Assembly: GCF_001417775.1 (NCBI RefSeq)
Contig: NZ_BBZJ01000012.1
Coordinates: 1 to 64,000 of the forward strand
Source: Streptomyces sp. TP-A0356
Lineage (GTDB): Bacteria > Actinomycetota > Actinomycetes > Streptomycetales > Streptomycetaceae
Length of the DNA: 64,000 nt
Direction: 5' to 3'
In this document: in pieces, positions 7,918 through 16,253 of the stretch
Layout: each line of letters opens with the position of its first letter
Position numbering within the stretch: the first letter of the stretch is position 1
The notes under the pieces: generated by a model
Databases searched by the model: none
What the model saw: only the letters and a program-made list of their open reading frames with translations
What the model was told of the DNA's origin: nothing
Made by a program: the position numbers and the translations under genes

Positions 7918-8306
7918 CGGTCGAACTGGAACGGACCGAATGCCTTGTAGTCGCGAGTCTTGCGATGGGGTTGCTCGAAGGAGTCCCAGATCACGAGGTC
8001 GGCTGTCATAGTGATGCGAGTCATGAGCGGCCAGCATCCCCACTCGCCGCATTCACAACCGAGAACGGGTGTCTTCGGCCCCATCGCGTTGGTGGACTGT
8101 CCGAGGAAGTGGTCCTGCATCGGGCCGAACCGGAAGAACTGCGGGATCAGACCACCGTAGGCATCGCCTGCGGGCTGCATCCCGGCAGCGATCTCGAAAC
8201 TGTCGATCAGCTCGGTGAGTGGTGCTCCGTCGATGCGGGGGAGGATCACGAGCACGCCGCCGTCGCCACGTTGCTGGCAGTCGAACCGGATCTCATTGCT
8301 GGTCAT
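7857..8306 (-). CDS. Conserved hypothetical protein with CxCGEWGCWP motif
   Basis: 149 residues from the ATG at 8304-8306. The protein is soluble with no signal peptide. A central cysteine cluster (VLGCECGEWGCWPLM) could bind a metal. The flanking segment FEQPHRKTRDYKAFGPFQFD and acidic N-terminal half resemble small actinobacterial proteins of unknown function that often occur near toxin-immunity genes. No catalytic motif is recognised. It is convergent with the hydrolase gene and lies 266 bp from the SUKH pseudogene on the same strand. Confidence 0.6.
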   Translation of the reverse strand: MTSNEIRFDCQQRGDGGVLVILPRIDGAPLTELIDSFEIAAGMQPAGDAYGGLIPQFFRFGPMQDHFLGQSTNAMGPKTPVLGCECGEWGCWPLMTRITMTADLVIWDSFEQPHRKTRDYKAFGPFQFDRHQYDDALRALNAAIESDET

Positions 8307-8571
8307 CCACTGATTGTCTCAGCGCAGCTGTTCCCTCCTCCCGGATGGGTTCGGCTGGGGATATGCGTGGCATGCCGAGGTTGATCGCCGTGCCCGCCGC
8401 ACCGCCGCCATCGACCTCGGCTTGCCCACCTTTCCCGATGTCGCGGGACGCCATGTCACCACCGACCACACCCCGGCCCCGGGGAACATCGGCGGATCCC
8501 AACAGACCATGACAAATCAAAGAGCGTCCCACCACTCGATCTTGAGCGACAGGCCCCGCCGAGCAGCGAGG

Positions 8572-9158
8572 TCAAAGCGGCTCGAAGCTCGGGTTGACCG
8601 GACCGATCTCGCCGCGCTCTGCCGCTTCGTTCAGATCTTCCGGCTCAAGGAACTCCAAGGCGTCCGGGTCGATGGCGTGATGCGGGTCCACGTCGCGCAG
8701 GGGCTTGACGAAGGAGAGAACGAAGTCAGTGAACGGTCCGTCGAAAACCTCGGGCTCGGTCCCATTGATGTTGGTGACAACCCTCCAGCGGTCCGACTCC
8801 CGGTCGCACGGCCAGAAGAAGTGCTCGTCGCCGGAGTAGTCGTATCCCCCGGAGATCAGGCCACCAAGTCGGGGTGAAACCGGAACGGATACTCGTCCGA
8901 GTCACGTCGCCACGACTGGCCGAACGACTCGTGGATCTTCCGCATCCTCATCCTCGTCAGCAGCGGACTGGAACCTCGCGGGTGGAAGACAACCAGCTCG
9001 CCGCAGAAGACGCCCGTGCCATAGGTGTCCAGGAATGCCTTGAAGTCGCTGGACAGCGCCGAGCCGAGGTAGTCCTCGACCTCAGCCCAGTCTTCCGGAG
9101 ACGGTTCACGAGCCGGGGGCTGGCCGAACAACTCGAGAAGATCATCCAATCCCGCCAT
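8572..9158 (-). pseudogene. SUKH (SMI1/KNR4-like) immunity-type protein, single frameshift
   Basis: From the ATG at 9156-9158 the first frame reads [39 protein letters not shown] and ends at FRFHPDLVA near 8856. Shifting by one base continues at once with GLISGGYDYSGDEHFFWPCD, RWRVVTNINGTEPEVFDGPF and FEPL-stop at 8572. The joined 195-residue protein is a full SMI1/KNR4-like domain, a family commonly acting as antitoxins for polymorphic toxins. One G seems to be missing in CTTGGTGG (a DLGG codon run). No cognate toxin is visible in the window. Confidence 0.75.
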
Positions 9159-9510
9159 GCACCCCAACTCGCTTGATCGTCCGGTGCCGGCAGCAAACCT
9201 ATTCCGACGCTGCTGCGGGCATCAAGCGCGGAGAGGGCCGGGGCCCGGTTCCGATGGGCAGAACGTCGATCGCAACGACGAGCGAGACGGATTCCCAAGC
9301 GGCGAAGCAGAGAAGGAACCGGGGTGAAGTGGTTGCGGTGGAAGTAGCCGATCTGTCCCTCGATCCCGCCCTTCTCGTGGGCGCCGTCGATGCCTGGCAG
9401 ACAGCGCCACCATCGACCGTCACAAAATGATCACTACTTCTCCACGCCTCTCCCGCAGGTCGTACCCCAGGCACTACCGTCGTCGCCCCTGACTCGTCCT
9501 GGGGGGACAA

Positions 9511-10002
9511 ATGGCTAACCCGTACATACCGCCGCCACCGCCTGCTCCGCCCGTCCGTCCGGCCCCGAAGTGGGCACGGAAACGGTACGTGCTGCCCGCG
9601 ATCGGCTTTGCCTTCTTCCTCGGTATCGGCGCCGGCGGACAGAACGGCGACAGCGTCAAGACTGCGGCTGGTGAGCCGCAACCGACCGCAACCGTCACTG
9701 CAACGGCCACCGCGACAGCCACCGCGAAGCCTGCGCCGAGGCCGACTGTGACGAAGACGGTCCAGGTGAAGGTGACCGTCACTGCGCAGGCCGCCACCGA
9801 CAGCAGCGGCAGCGGCAGCGGCAGCGGCAGCGGCAGCCAGAGCGCTTCGGGCACCTGCTCGATCGTCTCCAACTCGGGGAACTGCTACTCCGCCGGCGAG
9901 TTCTGCCGCAACAGGGACCACGGGGCAACAACCACGGACGCCAACGGTACGAGCATTACCTGCGCACCCAGCGGGAGCAGGTGGCGCTGGACCTACTCCT
10001 GA
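9511..10002 (+). CDS. Membrane-anchored low-complexity protein with Cys-rich tail
   Basis: 163 residues; GGGGGA ribosome site at 9500-9505. Order: proline-rich cytoplasmic start (YIPPPPPAPPVRPAP), one transmembrane helix (YVLPAIGFAFFLGIGAG), a Thr/Ala-repeat linker, a Ser-Gly repeat (tandem AGCGGC codons around 9804-9837), and a C-terminal domain with four cysteines (GTCSIVSNSGNCYSAGEFCR, then ITCAPSGSRWRW). The tail is typical of actinobacterial exported domains of unknown function and is probably disulfide-bonded outside the cell. The Ser-Gly run could be length-variable. Confidence 0.75.
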   Translation: MANPYIPPPPPAPPVRPAPKWARKRYVLPAIGFAFFLGIGAGGQNGDSVKTAAGEPQPTATVTATATATATAKPAPRPTVTKTVQVKVTVTAQAATDSSGSGSGSGSGSQSASGTCSIVSNSGNCYSAGEFCRNRDHGATTTDANGTSITCAPSGSRWRWTYS

Positions 10003-10316
10003 ACCAGCGGCGAGAGACTGCACGGCCGCGGCTGGCCCCGGCCGCTCGTCGTAGCGGGGCGCCCGCCGAAGACGAGAAACACGACCAGCAGGGTCGATCG
10101 TCACGTCGGGGTCTTCCCAGTGGGCGTAGCCGGTGGCGGGGGGCCGACCCAGTATTTGATCAGGCGGAGAGGGCGGCCAGGTGGCCCTCGGCCGGAATGC
10201 CGCGCCAGAATTCGAGAGCTGCAGCAGGTCGGGGACGACCCGGGCGAGGTCTTCGGCCCCGGTACTGGTGGGCTCGCGTATTCAACCATCGCCAGTTCCT
10301 GGTTCTGACTGGCGCG
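10003..10316. other. Gap before IS630, no intact gene
   Basis: On the minus strand a frame around 10030-10300 reads ILGRPPATGYAHWEDPDVTI, which looks like a fragment of a real protein, but I cannot name it. The IS630 element inserted immediately next to it. Confidence 0.35.
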
Positions 10317-10950
10317 TTACTGATCTCTTCGGATTGGTGTCGGCTGGTGGGTGAGTTTGAGTCCGGTGCCGGCCAGGCAGCCGTCGATCAGGTCGGGGCG
10401 GAGCTGGATGTGTCGTAGTCCCCGCCGGAGGGTGCGTTCGAGGTGGTCGTCGTCCGTGAAGGCGGTATTGGCCATTGGGCCGCGCCGTAACAGCGACCAG
10501 ACGCCCTCGACCGGGTTCAAGTCCGGGGCGTATGAGGGCAATTGCATGATGATGAGCCAGTCGTGTGCGGCCGCGTAATCGCGCATTCCGGACGCCCGGT
10601 GGGTGTTGAGATTGTCCCAGATGACGACGATCGGGGCCTGGAGCTGGATGTGGGCGCGGACGACGAGGTCGCGGTAGTCGCTCCAGGCGAAGGTGTCGCG
10701 TCCTTTGCCCTTGCGCTTACGGTGTCGCCGCGTCCGATAGATGAGCCGGGAGGTCTCGCCGGGCTTGTAGCAGCACAACGCGGCGATCGACCAGCGGCGC
10801 CAGGAGCGGCCGCGCACCCGCACCACCGGTGTGTGTCCACGCCGGCCCCAGGTGCGGGCGCGTGGCGGCGTCATCGAGAATCCCGCCTCGTCCTCGAAGA
10901 CGATGTACGCGCCCAGCACCGCCGCAGTCATTCCGCCTGCGGCCACACAT
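10317..10950 (-). CDS. IS630 transposase, second frame (DDE catalytic half)
   Basis: Reached by frameshift near 10930-10960. Catalytic acids are visible: D in YIVFEDEAGFSM, D in VVIWDNLNTHRAS and E in YAPDLNPVEGVWSLLRRG. The stop TAA (10317-10319) includes the TA of the target site, so the terminus of the protein depends on the insertion site. The two-frame organisation is normal for many IS630 members and does not mean the gene is dead. Confidence 0.88.
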
Positions 10951-11474
10951 CCTTCTTCCACAAGCCCACCGTCTGCTCGTCGCGCTCCAGGGCCCGGCGG
11001 GCGGGACACTGCCAGGACCAGCCGTGCCGGTGCAGCAGCCGCCACACCGCCGATGACGAGCAATCGAGTGAGAACTTCCAAGCGATCAACGCTCTGATCC
11101 GAGCCAGGGTCCACCGCTGGTCCTCCCAGCCATGCACAGCCGGTCCCAGCGCCAACTCCTTCTCCAGCTCGCCGAACTGGTCGTCGGACAGCTTGGGCAG
11201 TTTCGGTGGCCCCGCGGAAGCGAGCGCGGCTGTCCCGCCCTCCCGCCAGGCGCGGCGCCAGCGTTCCACCGACCGCACGCTCACCCGCAGATCCCTCGCG
11301 ATCACCGCGGCTCTCTCACCGCGGCCGAACCGCTCGCCCGCCTCGTACCGGATCCGCTCACGAAACCGCCGCCGCTCCGCGGTCAGTCCACCACCCTGCG
11401 CGTACCGCATACCACCGGCCTACCGCAGGGATCACCACACGTCACCACCCCCGACACCAATCCGAAGAGATCAG
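10320..11474 (-). mobile_element. Complete IS630-family element with TA duplication
   Basis: Perfect inverted repeats end the element (CTGATCTCTTCGGATTGGTG followed by TCGG at 10320-10343, mirrored at 11451-11474). Each is flanked by the dinucleotide TA (10318-10319 and 11475-11476), the target duplication expected for IS630/Tc1. The 1155-bp element has two overlapping minus-strand frames encoding one transposase. Intact ends, duplication and catalytic residues suggest a recent insertion. Confidence 0.92.
10928..11410 (-). CDS. IS630 transposase, first frame (DNA-binding half)
   Basis: 160 residues from the ATG at 11408-11410. It contains paired helix-turn-helix domains (YEAGERFGRGERAAVIARDL, RVSVRSVERWRRAWREGG) and the linker WTLARIRALIAWKFSLDCSS. 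It ends GLWKKDVWPQAE in the overlap with the second frame. The winged-helix homeodomain-like architecture is standard for IS630 orfA. Confidence 0.88.
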   Translation of the reverse strand: MRYAQGGGLTAERRRFRERIRYEAGERFGRGERAAVIARDLRVSVRSVERWRRAWREGGTAALASAGPPKLPKLSDDQFGELEKELALGPAVHGWEDQRWTLARIRALIAWKFSLDCSSSAVWRLLHRHGWSWQCPARRALERDEQTVGLWKKDVWPQAE

Positions 11475-11629
11475 TAGTTACGTTGGGTGGCCCCGACGGT
11501 GCATCGGCGGGGAGCGGGGCTCGACGCCGCGAGCGTGCTGCATAGGATCTTGGGCACGGCATCGCGTGTCGGTCACCGGCTGGGTGAGGCATGGAGGTGC
11601 CGTGAAGTGCCTTGCGGAGGCATTCAAAC

Positions 11630-12034
11630 ATGTCAGTCGAGTTGAATCACACCATCATTCATGCGCAGGACAACCGGGAGTCCGCTGAGTTCCTGGCGCA
11701 CATCCTGGGCCTTGAGATCAGGACCGAGTGGGGCCCGTTCATTCCGGTCGCCACCAGCAACGGGGTCACCCGGGACTTCGCTGCCATCCCGGCCGAGTCG
11801 ATCATCATGCAGCACCACGCGTTCCTGATCTCGGACGAGGAGTTCGACGCGGTCTTCGCGAGGATCCAGCAGGCGGCTATCACGTACTATGCCGATCCGC
11901 ATATGAAGCAGCCGGGTGAGATCAACCACCACCACGGCGGGCGCGGCCTGTACTTCATGGACCCGGCCGGGCACGGCATGGAGATCATCACTCGTCCCTA
12001 CGGCAGTCACGTGCAGCAGCCGACGGCGTCGTAA
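11630..12034 (+). CDS. VOC/glyoxalase-superfamily protein
   Basis: 134 residues from the ATG at 11630, with GGAGG at 11616-11620. It is a single VOC unit of two beta-alpha-beta-beta-beta halves: LNHTIIHAQDNRESAEFLAH with metal-ligand-type His, then HHAFLISDEEFDAVFARIQQ, and the closing GRGLYFMDPAGHGMEIITRP, which carries the usual Glu ligand. HHH in EINHHHGGRG is a possible extra metal site. Such proteins are lyases, dioxygenases or antibiotic-binding resistance proteins; no neighbour gives a clue. A strong terminator follows at 12043. Confidence 0.85.
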   Translation: MSVELNHTIIHAQDNRESAEFLAHILGLEIRTEWGPFIPVATSNGVTRDFAAIPAESIIMQHHAFLISDEEFDAVFARIQQAAITYYADPHMKQPGEINHHHGGRGLYFMDPAGHGMEIITRPYGSHVQQPTAS

Positions 12035-12042
12035 GGCGGTAG

Positions 12043-12071
12043 GCCGGCCAGGGCTGGTCGCCCTGGCCGGC
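12043..12071 (+). terminator. Intrinsic terminator after the VOC gene
   Basis: Perfect 12-bp stem GCCGGCCAGGGC / GCCCTGGCCGGC with a TGGTC loop, 8 bases after the VOC stop codon. There is no long U-tract, as is usual in Streptomyces. Confidence 0.8.
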
Positions 12072-12144
12072 GCTTTAGAACTGCTAACAGAATGATCTCT
12101 GAGGCGGTTGGATAGCTCCGGTCCTGGTGATCTGGGGGTGGGGA

Positions 12145-12555
12145 GTGGCGCGTCCGAAGCCGTGGGAAGTCGACGATGAGCTGTGGGCAGTGATCGAGCC
12201 ACTGCTGCCCAGGGTCGAGCGTCGAACCCGGCACCCCGGGCGCAAGCGGCACCCCGACCGGATGGTGTTCCAGGGCATCCTGTTCATCCTGCACACTGGG
12301 ATCGCCTGGGAACACCTGCCGCAAGAACTGGGCTTCGGCTCAGGCATGACCTGCTGGCGGCGCCTAGCCGAGTGGACCAAGGCCGGGGTGTGGCCTCGGC
12401 TGCACGGGGTCCTCCTCAGCAACCTCCGCAGCGCGAACGTCCTGGACTTCTCCCGGGCGGCCGTCGACGGCTCTCACATCCGGGCGTTAAAGGGGGAGCC
12501 AAGACCGGACGAAGCCCCGTCGATCGGGGCAGGACGGGCAGCAAGCACCACTTGA
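12145..12555 (+). CDS. IS5-type transposase, first frame
   Basis: Starts at GTG 12145. The DUF4096-like N-terminus reads ARPKPWEVDDELWAVIEPLL, then GIAWEHLPQELGFGSGMTCW and FSRAAVDGSHIRALKG with the first catalytic Asp. The frame breaks at the slippery run TTAAAGGGGGAG (12487-12498), typical of IS5/IS427-type programmed -1 frameshifting. Confidence 0.85.
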   Translation: MARPKPWEVDDELWAVIEPLLPRVERRTRHPGRKRHPDRMVFQGILFILHTGIAWEHLPQELGFGSGMTCWRRLAEWTKAGVWPRLHGVLLSNLRSANVLDFSRAAVDGSHIRALKGEPRPDEAPSIGAGRAASTT

Positions 12556-12965
12556 TCACCGACGCCACCGGCATTCCGCTCGCCGCTCCCTTGACCGGCG
12601 GCAACCGCAACGACGTCACCCAGCTGATCCCACTGCTTCAGGCGGTGCAACCCGTGCGAGGCAAGCGCGGCCGGCCCCGGCACCGCCCGGACGTGGTGCT
12701 GGCCGACCGCGGCTACGACCACGACAAGTACCGTCGGCTGGTGTGGGATCTTGGCGCGAAGCCGCTGATCGCCCGCCGCGGCACCGAGCACGGTTCCGGC
12801 CTGGGCAGCCACCGTTGGGTCGTCGAGCGCGCGTTCGCTCACCTGCACTGGTTCCGCCGCCTGCGGATCCGCTGGGAGATCCGCGACGACATCCACGAAG
12901 CATTCCTCACCCTCGGATGCGCACTGATCTGCCGGCGACGCCTGAACGCAGCTGTCGCCCGCTAG
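12487..12965 (+). CDS. IS5-type transposase, second frame
   Basis: Continues after the frameshift with GGAKTGRSPVDRGRTGSKHH, PDVVLADRGYDHDKYRRLVW (second Asp) and GSHRWVVERAFAHLHWFRRL (catalytic Glu), ending NAAVAR. All catalytic residues are present. The stop TAG shares bases with the stop codon of the convergent membrane-protein gene. Confidence 0.85.
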
Positions 12966-14527
12966 TTTTTCTGCAGGGTGCGGGTGACACCCGCGATGAC
13001 GGCGGTCGTCAGCACCCAGCCGAAGGCGATCAGCAGGTAGGCCAGCCACTGGAGGCTGTCGTTCGACCAGTACCAGCTCGTGCGCTGACCCAGACCCCCG
13101 ATGGGGATCAAGAGGTCGAGTGTGTAGACGAGGGGCTGGAAGGGGGCGCCTTGACCTCGTTGGACCGGGTTGGGGGAGTCAGTGCCGAAGGCCACTGTGC
13201 CCAGCAGGATCAGCGCGAGGAGCCAGACGCCGGCCAGCCAGGGGCGGTAGCCGTATCCGACGGTCACGTCGAGGAGATGGCCCCATGCGCGGGCTGCAGG
13301 GGACAGTGTGCGGCGCCTGTGGCGTTGTTTGGCGAGGAGGACGCGGCGGGCGTCGTCGTCGTGCCCGGCCTTGCGGTACCAGGCCGCCAACTGCTCGTAC
13401 GGTTGTGGGTTGTAGCCCGGGCTGCTGCGTATCCATGCCACGCGTCGGGCCACCGACTCCCGGTCGCCCACGGCCTCGTGGCGCTCGTCGTTCGCGTTCG
13501 CCGTCTTGATGGAGCCGTAGACGAAGCCGTCCAGCTCCACCCTGTCCGGCCAGCTGTGCTCGTTCTCGTGGAGGTACGACACCTGGGCGCCCCGCAGGTC
13601 GAGGGTGCCGGACGGGGGTCGGGCGAGGGTGAGATCGAGGTCGACGGCTTGCAGATGCATGGCGATCAGGGCCGGGGCGCTTCCGTCGTCGGTGGGCGGG
13701 CCGTTCAGCACGGCTCCGTCGAAGGTCACGTTGTCCCTGACCTGGGTTCCGCGCAGCCGTACCGTGCCGTTTGCGGTGAATCCCTCGGAGAACTTGAGCG
13801 ACGAGGCTATGGCGTTGTCGAGGGTGAGGGCCACGCCGCGTGGGCCGGGTCCTTCCAGGCGGGCGCCATGCATGACCAGAGTGCCCGGCAACCGCGCCCC
13901 CATCAGCCGGACTTCCCCGATTGCGACGAATCCGTTTCGGCAGAAGACGCCCCCTTCCATGGCCAGGCCACCGGCCGACAGGGCCCACCCGTCGGGTGCG
14001 ATCAACTCGGCCCCGTTGAGGAGAAGTGCGCCACTCACCCGGGCGTCGGTGAGCGACAGGGCGGTGCTCACGCGGTTGAAGGGTGTGGGGGCGCCGCCCT
14101 CCACCACAGAGTGCCGCAGGGAGAAGTTGCCTTCGACACGGGCCGAATCGGCCTCGATGCCGGGTATCCGGCTGCCGGTGAACACAAGGGTCTGCGTCGA
14201 CGCGCCGAGGAGATTCACCGCCTCCTCGAACCAGCATGCCTCCAGCCAGAGGGCATGTGCGATCTGCGCGCCCGCCAGGTCCAGGCGTCCGGAGATCCGT
14301 GCCCCTGTGAGCCTCAGACGCGCCACCGCGCCCGGTTGCCCGGTGTTCGCGCCCAGCAACAACGCGGCGATCACCGCCGCCCGCACAGTCCGCTCAGGTC
14401 CCCACCGTCCGCCGTCGGCGACCCGGTCCTCCTCCGGCGTACCCGTACGCAGGTCCACCCTCCGCCCCTCGGGGAACGCATCCCACAGCTCACGCTCAGG
14501 TGAAGTCAACTCATCGTAGGAAAGCAC
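12962..14527 (-). CDS. Pentapeptide-like beta-helix protein with C-terminal membrane domain
   Basis: 521 residues. Residues 1-60 are a charged cap (SYDELTSPERELWDAFPEGR). Residues 60-330 contain repeating strands of the form xxLxGARIxGxLDLxGAxI (LTGARISGRLDLAGAQI, LMGARLPGTLVMHGARLEG), like right-handed pentapeptide-type solenoids. Residues 350-420 are helical and basic (ESVARRVAWIRSSPGYNPQP). Then come two or three transmembrane helices (WLAGVWLLALILLGTVAFG, WLAYLLIAFGWVLTTAVIAG). The family is common in Streptomyces and often mislabelled an oxidoreductase; I see no oxidoreductase motif. Its role is unknown. It lies between two IS5-type copies facing each other, so it may be mobile cargo. 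Confidence 0.75.
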   Translation of the reverse strand: MLSYDELTSPERELWDAFPEGRRVDLRTGTPEEDRVADGGRWGPERTVRAAVIAALLLGANTGQPGAVARLRLTGARISGRLDLAGAQIAHALWLEACWFEEAVNLLGASTQTLVFTGSRIPGIEADSARVEGNFSLRHSVVEGGAPTPFNRVSTALSLTDARVSGALLLNGAELIAPDGWALSAGGLAMEGGVFCRNGFVAIGEVRLMGARLPGTLVMHGARLEGPGPRGVALTLDNAIASSLKFSEGFTANGTVRLRGTQVRDNVTFDGAVLNGPPTDDGSAPALIAMHLQAVDLDLTLARPPSGTLDLRGAQVSYLHENEHSWPDRVELDGFVYGSIKTANANDERHEAVGDRESVARRVAWIRSSPGYNPQPYEQLAAWYRKAGHDDDARRVLLAKQRHRRRTLSPAARAWGHLLDVTVGYGYRPWLAGVWLLALILLGTVAFGTDSPNPVQRGQGAPFQPLVYTLDLLIPIGGLGQRTSWYWSNDSLQWLAYLLIAFGWVLTTAVIAGVTRTLQKN

Positions 14528-14592
14528 TCATGCAGAGTAGTGATCTTCCTTCGTGCTCGCCTGGCCCCACCACGCCCGGATCGGGGGGAAGC

Positions 14593-14930
14593 TCATTCTG
14601 TTAGGAGTTCTTAGAGCGGATGCGCAGTCGGCGAAAGCCGTGGCCGTCAGCGACAACGTAGTGCTTGCTGCCCGGACGTGCGCGGTCGACCGGGCTGGGA
14701 CCGCTTTTGGGCCCCGCCGGGCCGCCCTGACGCGGGAGGAGTCGATCACCGCCCGCGACCAGTGAAGCTTCTTCGCCGAGCGCAGTTTCCGTAGCAGCAC
14801 GAGGTCCAGTTCGTGCCACACGTCGGCCTCGTTCCACTGCGCCAGGCGCCGCCGGCAGGTCATGCCCGAGCCGAAGCCCAGCTCCTGCGGCAGATACTCC
14901 CACTGGATACCGGTGTGCAGCCCTGGCCGC
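14593..14930 (-). mobile_element. Internally deleted IS5-type element
   Basis: The minus strand reads HTGIQWEYLPQELGFGSGMT, then KKLHWSRAVIDSSRVRAARR, then in the next frame GSKHYVVADGHG directly joined to FRRLRIRSKNS-stop. The middle of the catalytic domain, including the second Asp and the Glu, is deleted, and the 5' end is cut at about 14930. The 3' end carries the 21-bp sequence at 14593-14613 that matches 12075-12095 inverted (19 of 21). It is a dead relative of the element at 12 kb. Confidence 0.75.
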
Positions 14931-15270
14931 CATGCGCCTGCCGCCCGGCGTGATCCTGGACGGCGAGGCCGTGGTGTACGTCGCCGACGATGGCACCGCG
15001 CGGATCAGCTTCGAGGCGGCGCAGTCCCGCGCGCTGTCCAGCCCCCGTCGTGCAAGGGAGCTCGCCGAACGGCACCTCGCGACGTACGTGGTCTCTGACG
15101 TCCTCGCCCATCCTTCGGCGGCTTCCCCGACCTGCGGCCGCGTCCGTACACCGAGCGCCGCCGGGTCCTCCTGGACATGCTCGCTGACGTCGGTCCGCCG
15201 ATCGTTCCGGTGTGGTCGACCACTGACCTGGACGAGGCCCTGCTCTGGTACACGGGAGTCGAAGGCACGG
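14925..15270 (+). pseudogene. ATP-dependent DNA ligase, internal fragment with frameshift
   Basis: The reading RLPPGVILDGEAVVYVADDG then ISFEAAQSRALSSPRRAREL is the DGE motif III region of an ATP-dependent ligase nucleotidyltransferase domain. After a shift it continues RPYTERRRVLLDMLADVGPP and WSTTDLDEALLWY. The catalytic lysine motif lies upstream and is missing, as is the C-terminal OB domain. The fragment abuts the deleted IS, suggesting IS-driven deletion. LigC/LigD-type ligases of this kind are common in Streptomyces. Confidence 0.7.
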
Positions 15271-16019
15271 GCGCGGACACCACGGCGCTTGCCGCCGCCG
15301 TCGCACCGCGCCTACTCCCCCAGCCGGGGCGCGCGTTCGCGAAGGCCGGCGACTCCTACACGCCCGCCGGGGGCGACGCCGTGGTGGAGGTCGTGGCAGG
15401 TTCAACCCGGTACGCGGTCGTCACCGTGGTTGGGCCGCGCTGACCTCCGGCAGGACTTCGAGCGGCTCCGTGGAGGGGGTAATCGAGCTAGCGCAGGCCC
15501 CGGTAGCAGCACAGCCGTAGGCGGGGCTCGCCCGCGCCCTGGGAGGCTGCCGTGCTGTCCGGACAACGACGGGTCACGTTCGAATTTCAGGCCATAGGGT
15601 GATCTCCCGCCGTCCCTCTGCTGCCTGGAGGACTGCATCACGACACCCCTCATGACCAGCCGCCGCCCAGTCGTGATGATGTCCGTGAACTCGTACCGGC
15701 CCTGCCGGTCGCTCAGTTACCGGAGGCGTCATGACTCAGGCCGCCCGGTGGGGGCGCCGGCGCCCGCAGTTCCGCTCCGGCGAAGGGACAAACGTGTCCG
15801 GGCCTGGTACCGGCGTGTGGCCTGCCCGAGCTGCAACGCGGCCATCGGCCGCGCCTTGGCGACGATGCCACCCTCGACCGGCTTGATGACGCGGCCCGTG
15901 GTGCTCTGGTCCTCGCGCGCGGGCCCGAAGGGAGCGTTGATTTCGACCACAGGTCAATCCCAACGTCGATCCGAGGAGAAGTGCAGCATCGCGATCGCCT
16001 CCCACGAGGCTTTCCCAGA
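15271..16019. other. Degenerate stretch, no gene recognised
   Basis: The frame of the ligase fragment runs on to 15443 but no longer resembles a ligase (DSYTPAGGDAVVEVVAGSTR). A short minus-strand frame (15729-15950) has no recognisable family. No regulatory feature stands out. Confidence 0.4.
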
Positions 16020-16200
16020 TGGATGGAGCGGGACCTTCACCGACCCGCGGCTCTGCGCGGCGATCGTGGACGGCTTCCCTTCAACTCAACGCCGCCCTCA
16101 TCGAAACCGGCACCGAGTCCTGCCGCCTGGCCCGATCCATAGCCAAAAGGACGGCCAGGCACGCTGACCATCGCTGCCTCGCAGATGAACGGGCTCGCCA
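16020..16200 (+). pseudogene. Second IS21 IstB C-terminal remnant
   Basis: GTFTDPRLCAAIVDGF and, after a shift, LNAALIETGTESCRLARSIA match the same IstB end as the scrap at 5690-5787, but on the plus strand. Both flanks are unrelated. This could represent a second, independent IS21 copy. Confidence 0.7.
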
Positions 16201-16253
16201 GGTCCTACAGGTCTGCCAGCGCATGATCCGGCAAGTAGGGTGAAACACCCCTC

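Larger units (their letters stand above)
12075..12965 (+). mobile_element. IS5-type element, right end not identified
   Basis: The left boundary carries TTAGAACTGCTAACAGAATG (12075-12094), a sequence repeated in inverted orientation at 14593-14613. Inside are two overlapping frames of an IS5-type transposase. The transposase stop (12963-12965) overlaps the stop of the convergent gene, leaving no room for a normal right terminal repeat, so the right end may be lost. Confidence 0.7.

Noticed and set aside
10928..10960. IS630 transposase frame break as evidence of a dead gene
   Set aside because: Two-frame organisation is normal in this family, and ends, duplication and catalytic residues are intact.
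12743..14503. 586-residue plus-strand frame over the pentapeptide-like gene
   Set aside because: Antisense shadow caused by high third-position G/C; it has no domain and overlaps the IS transposase tail.
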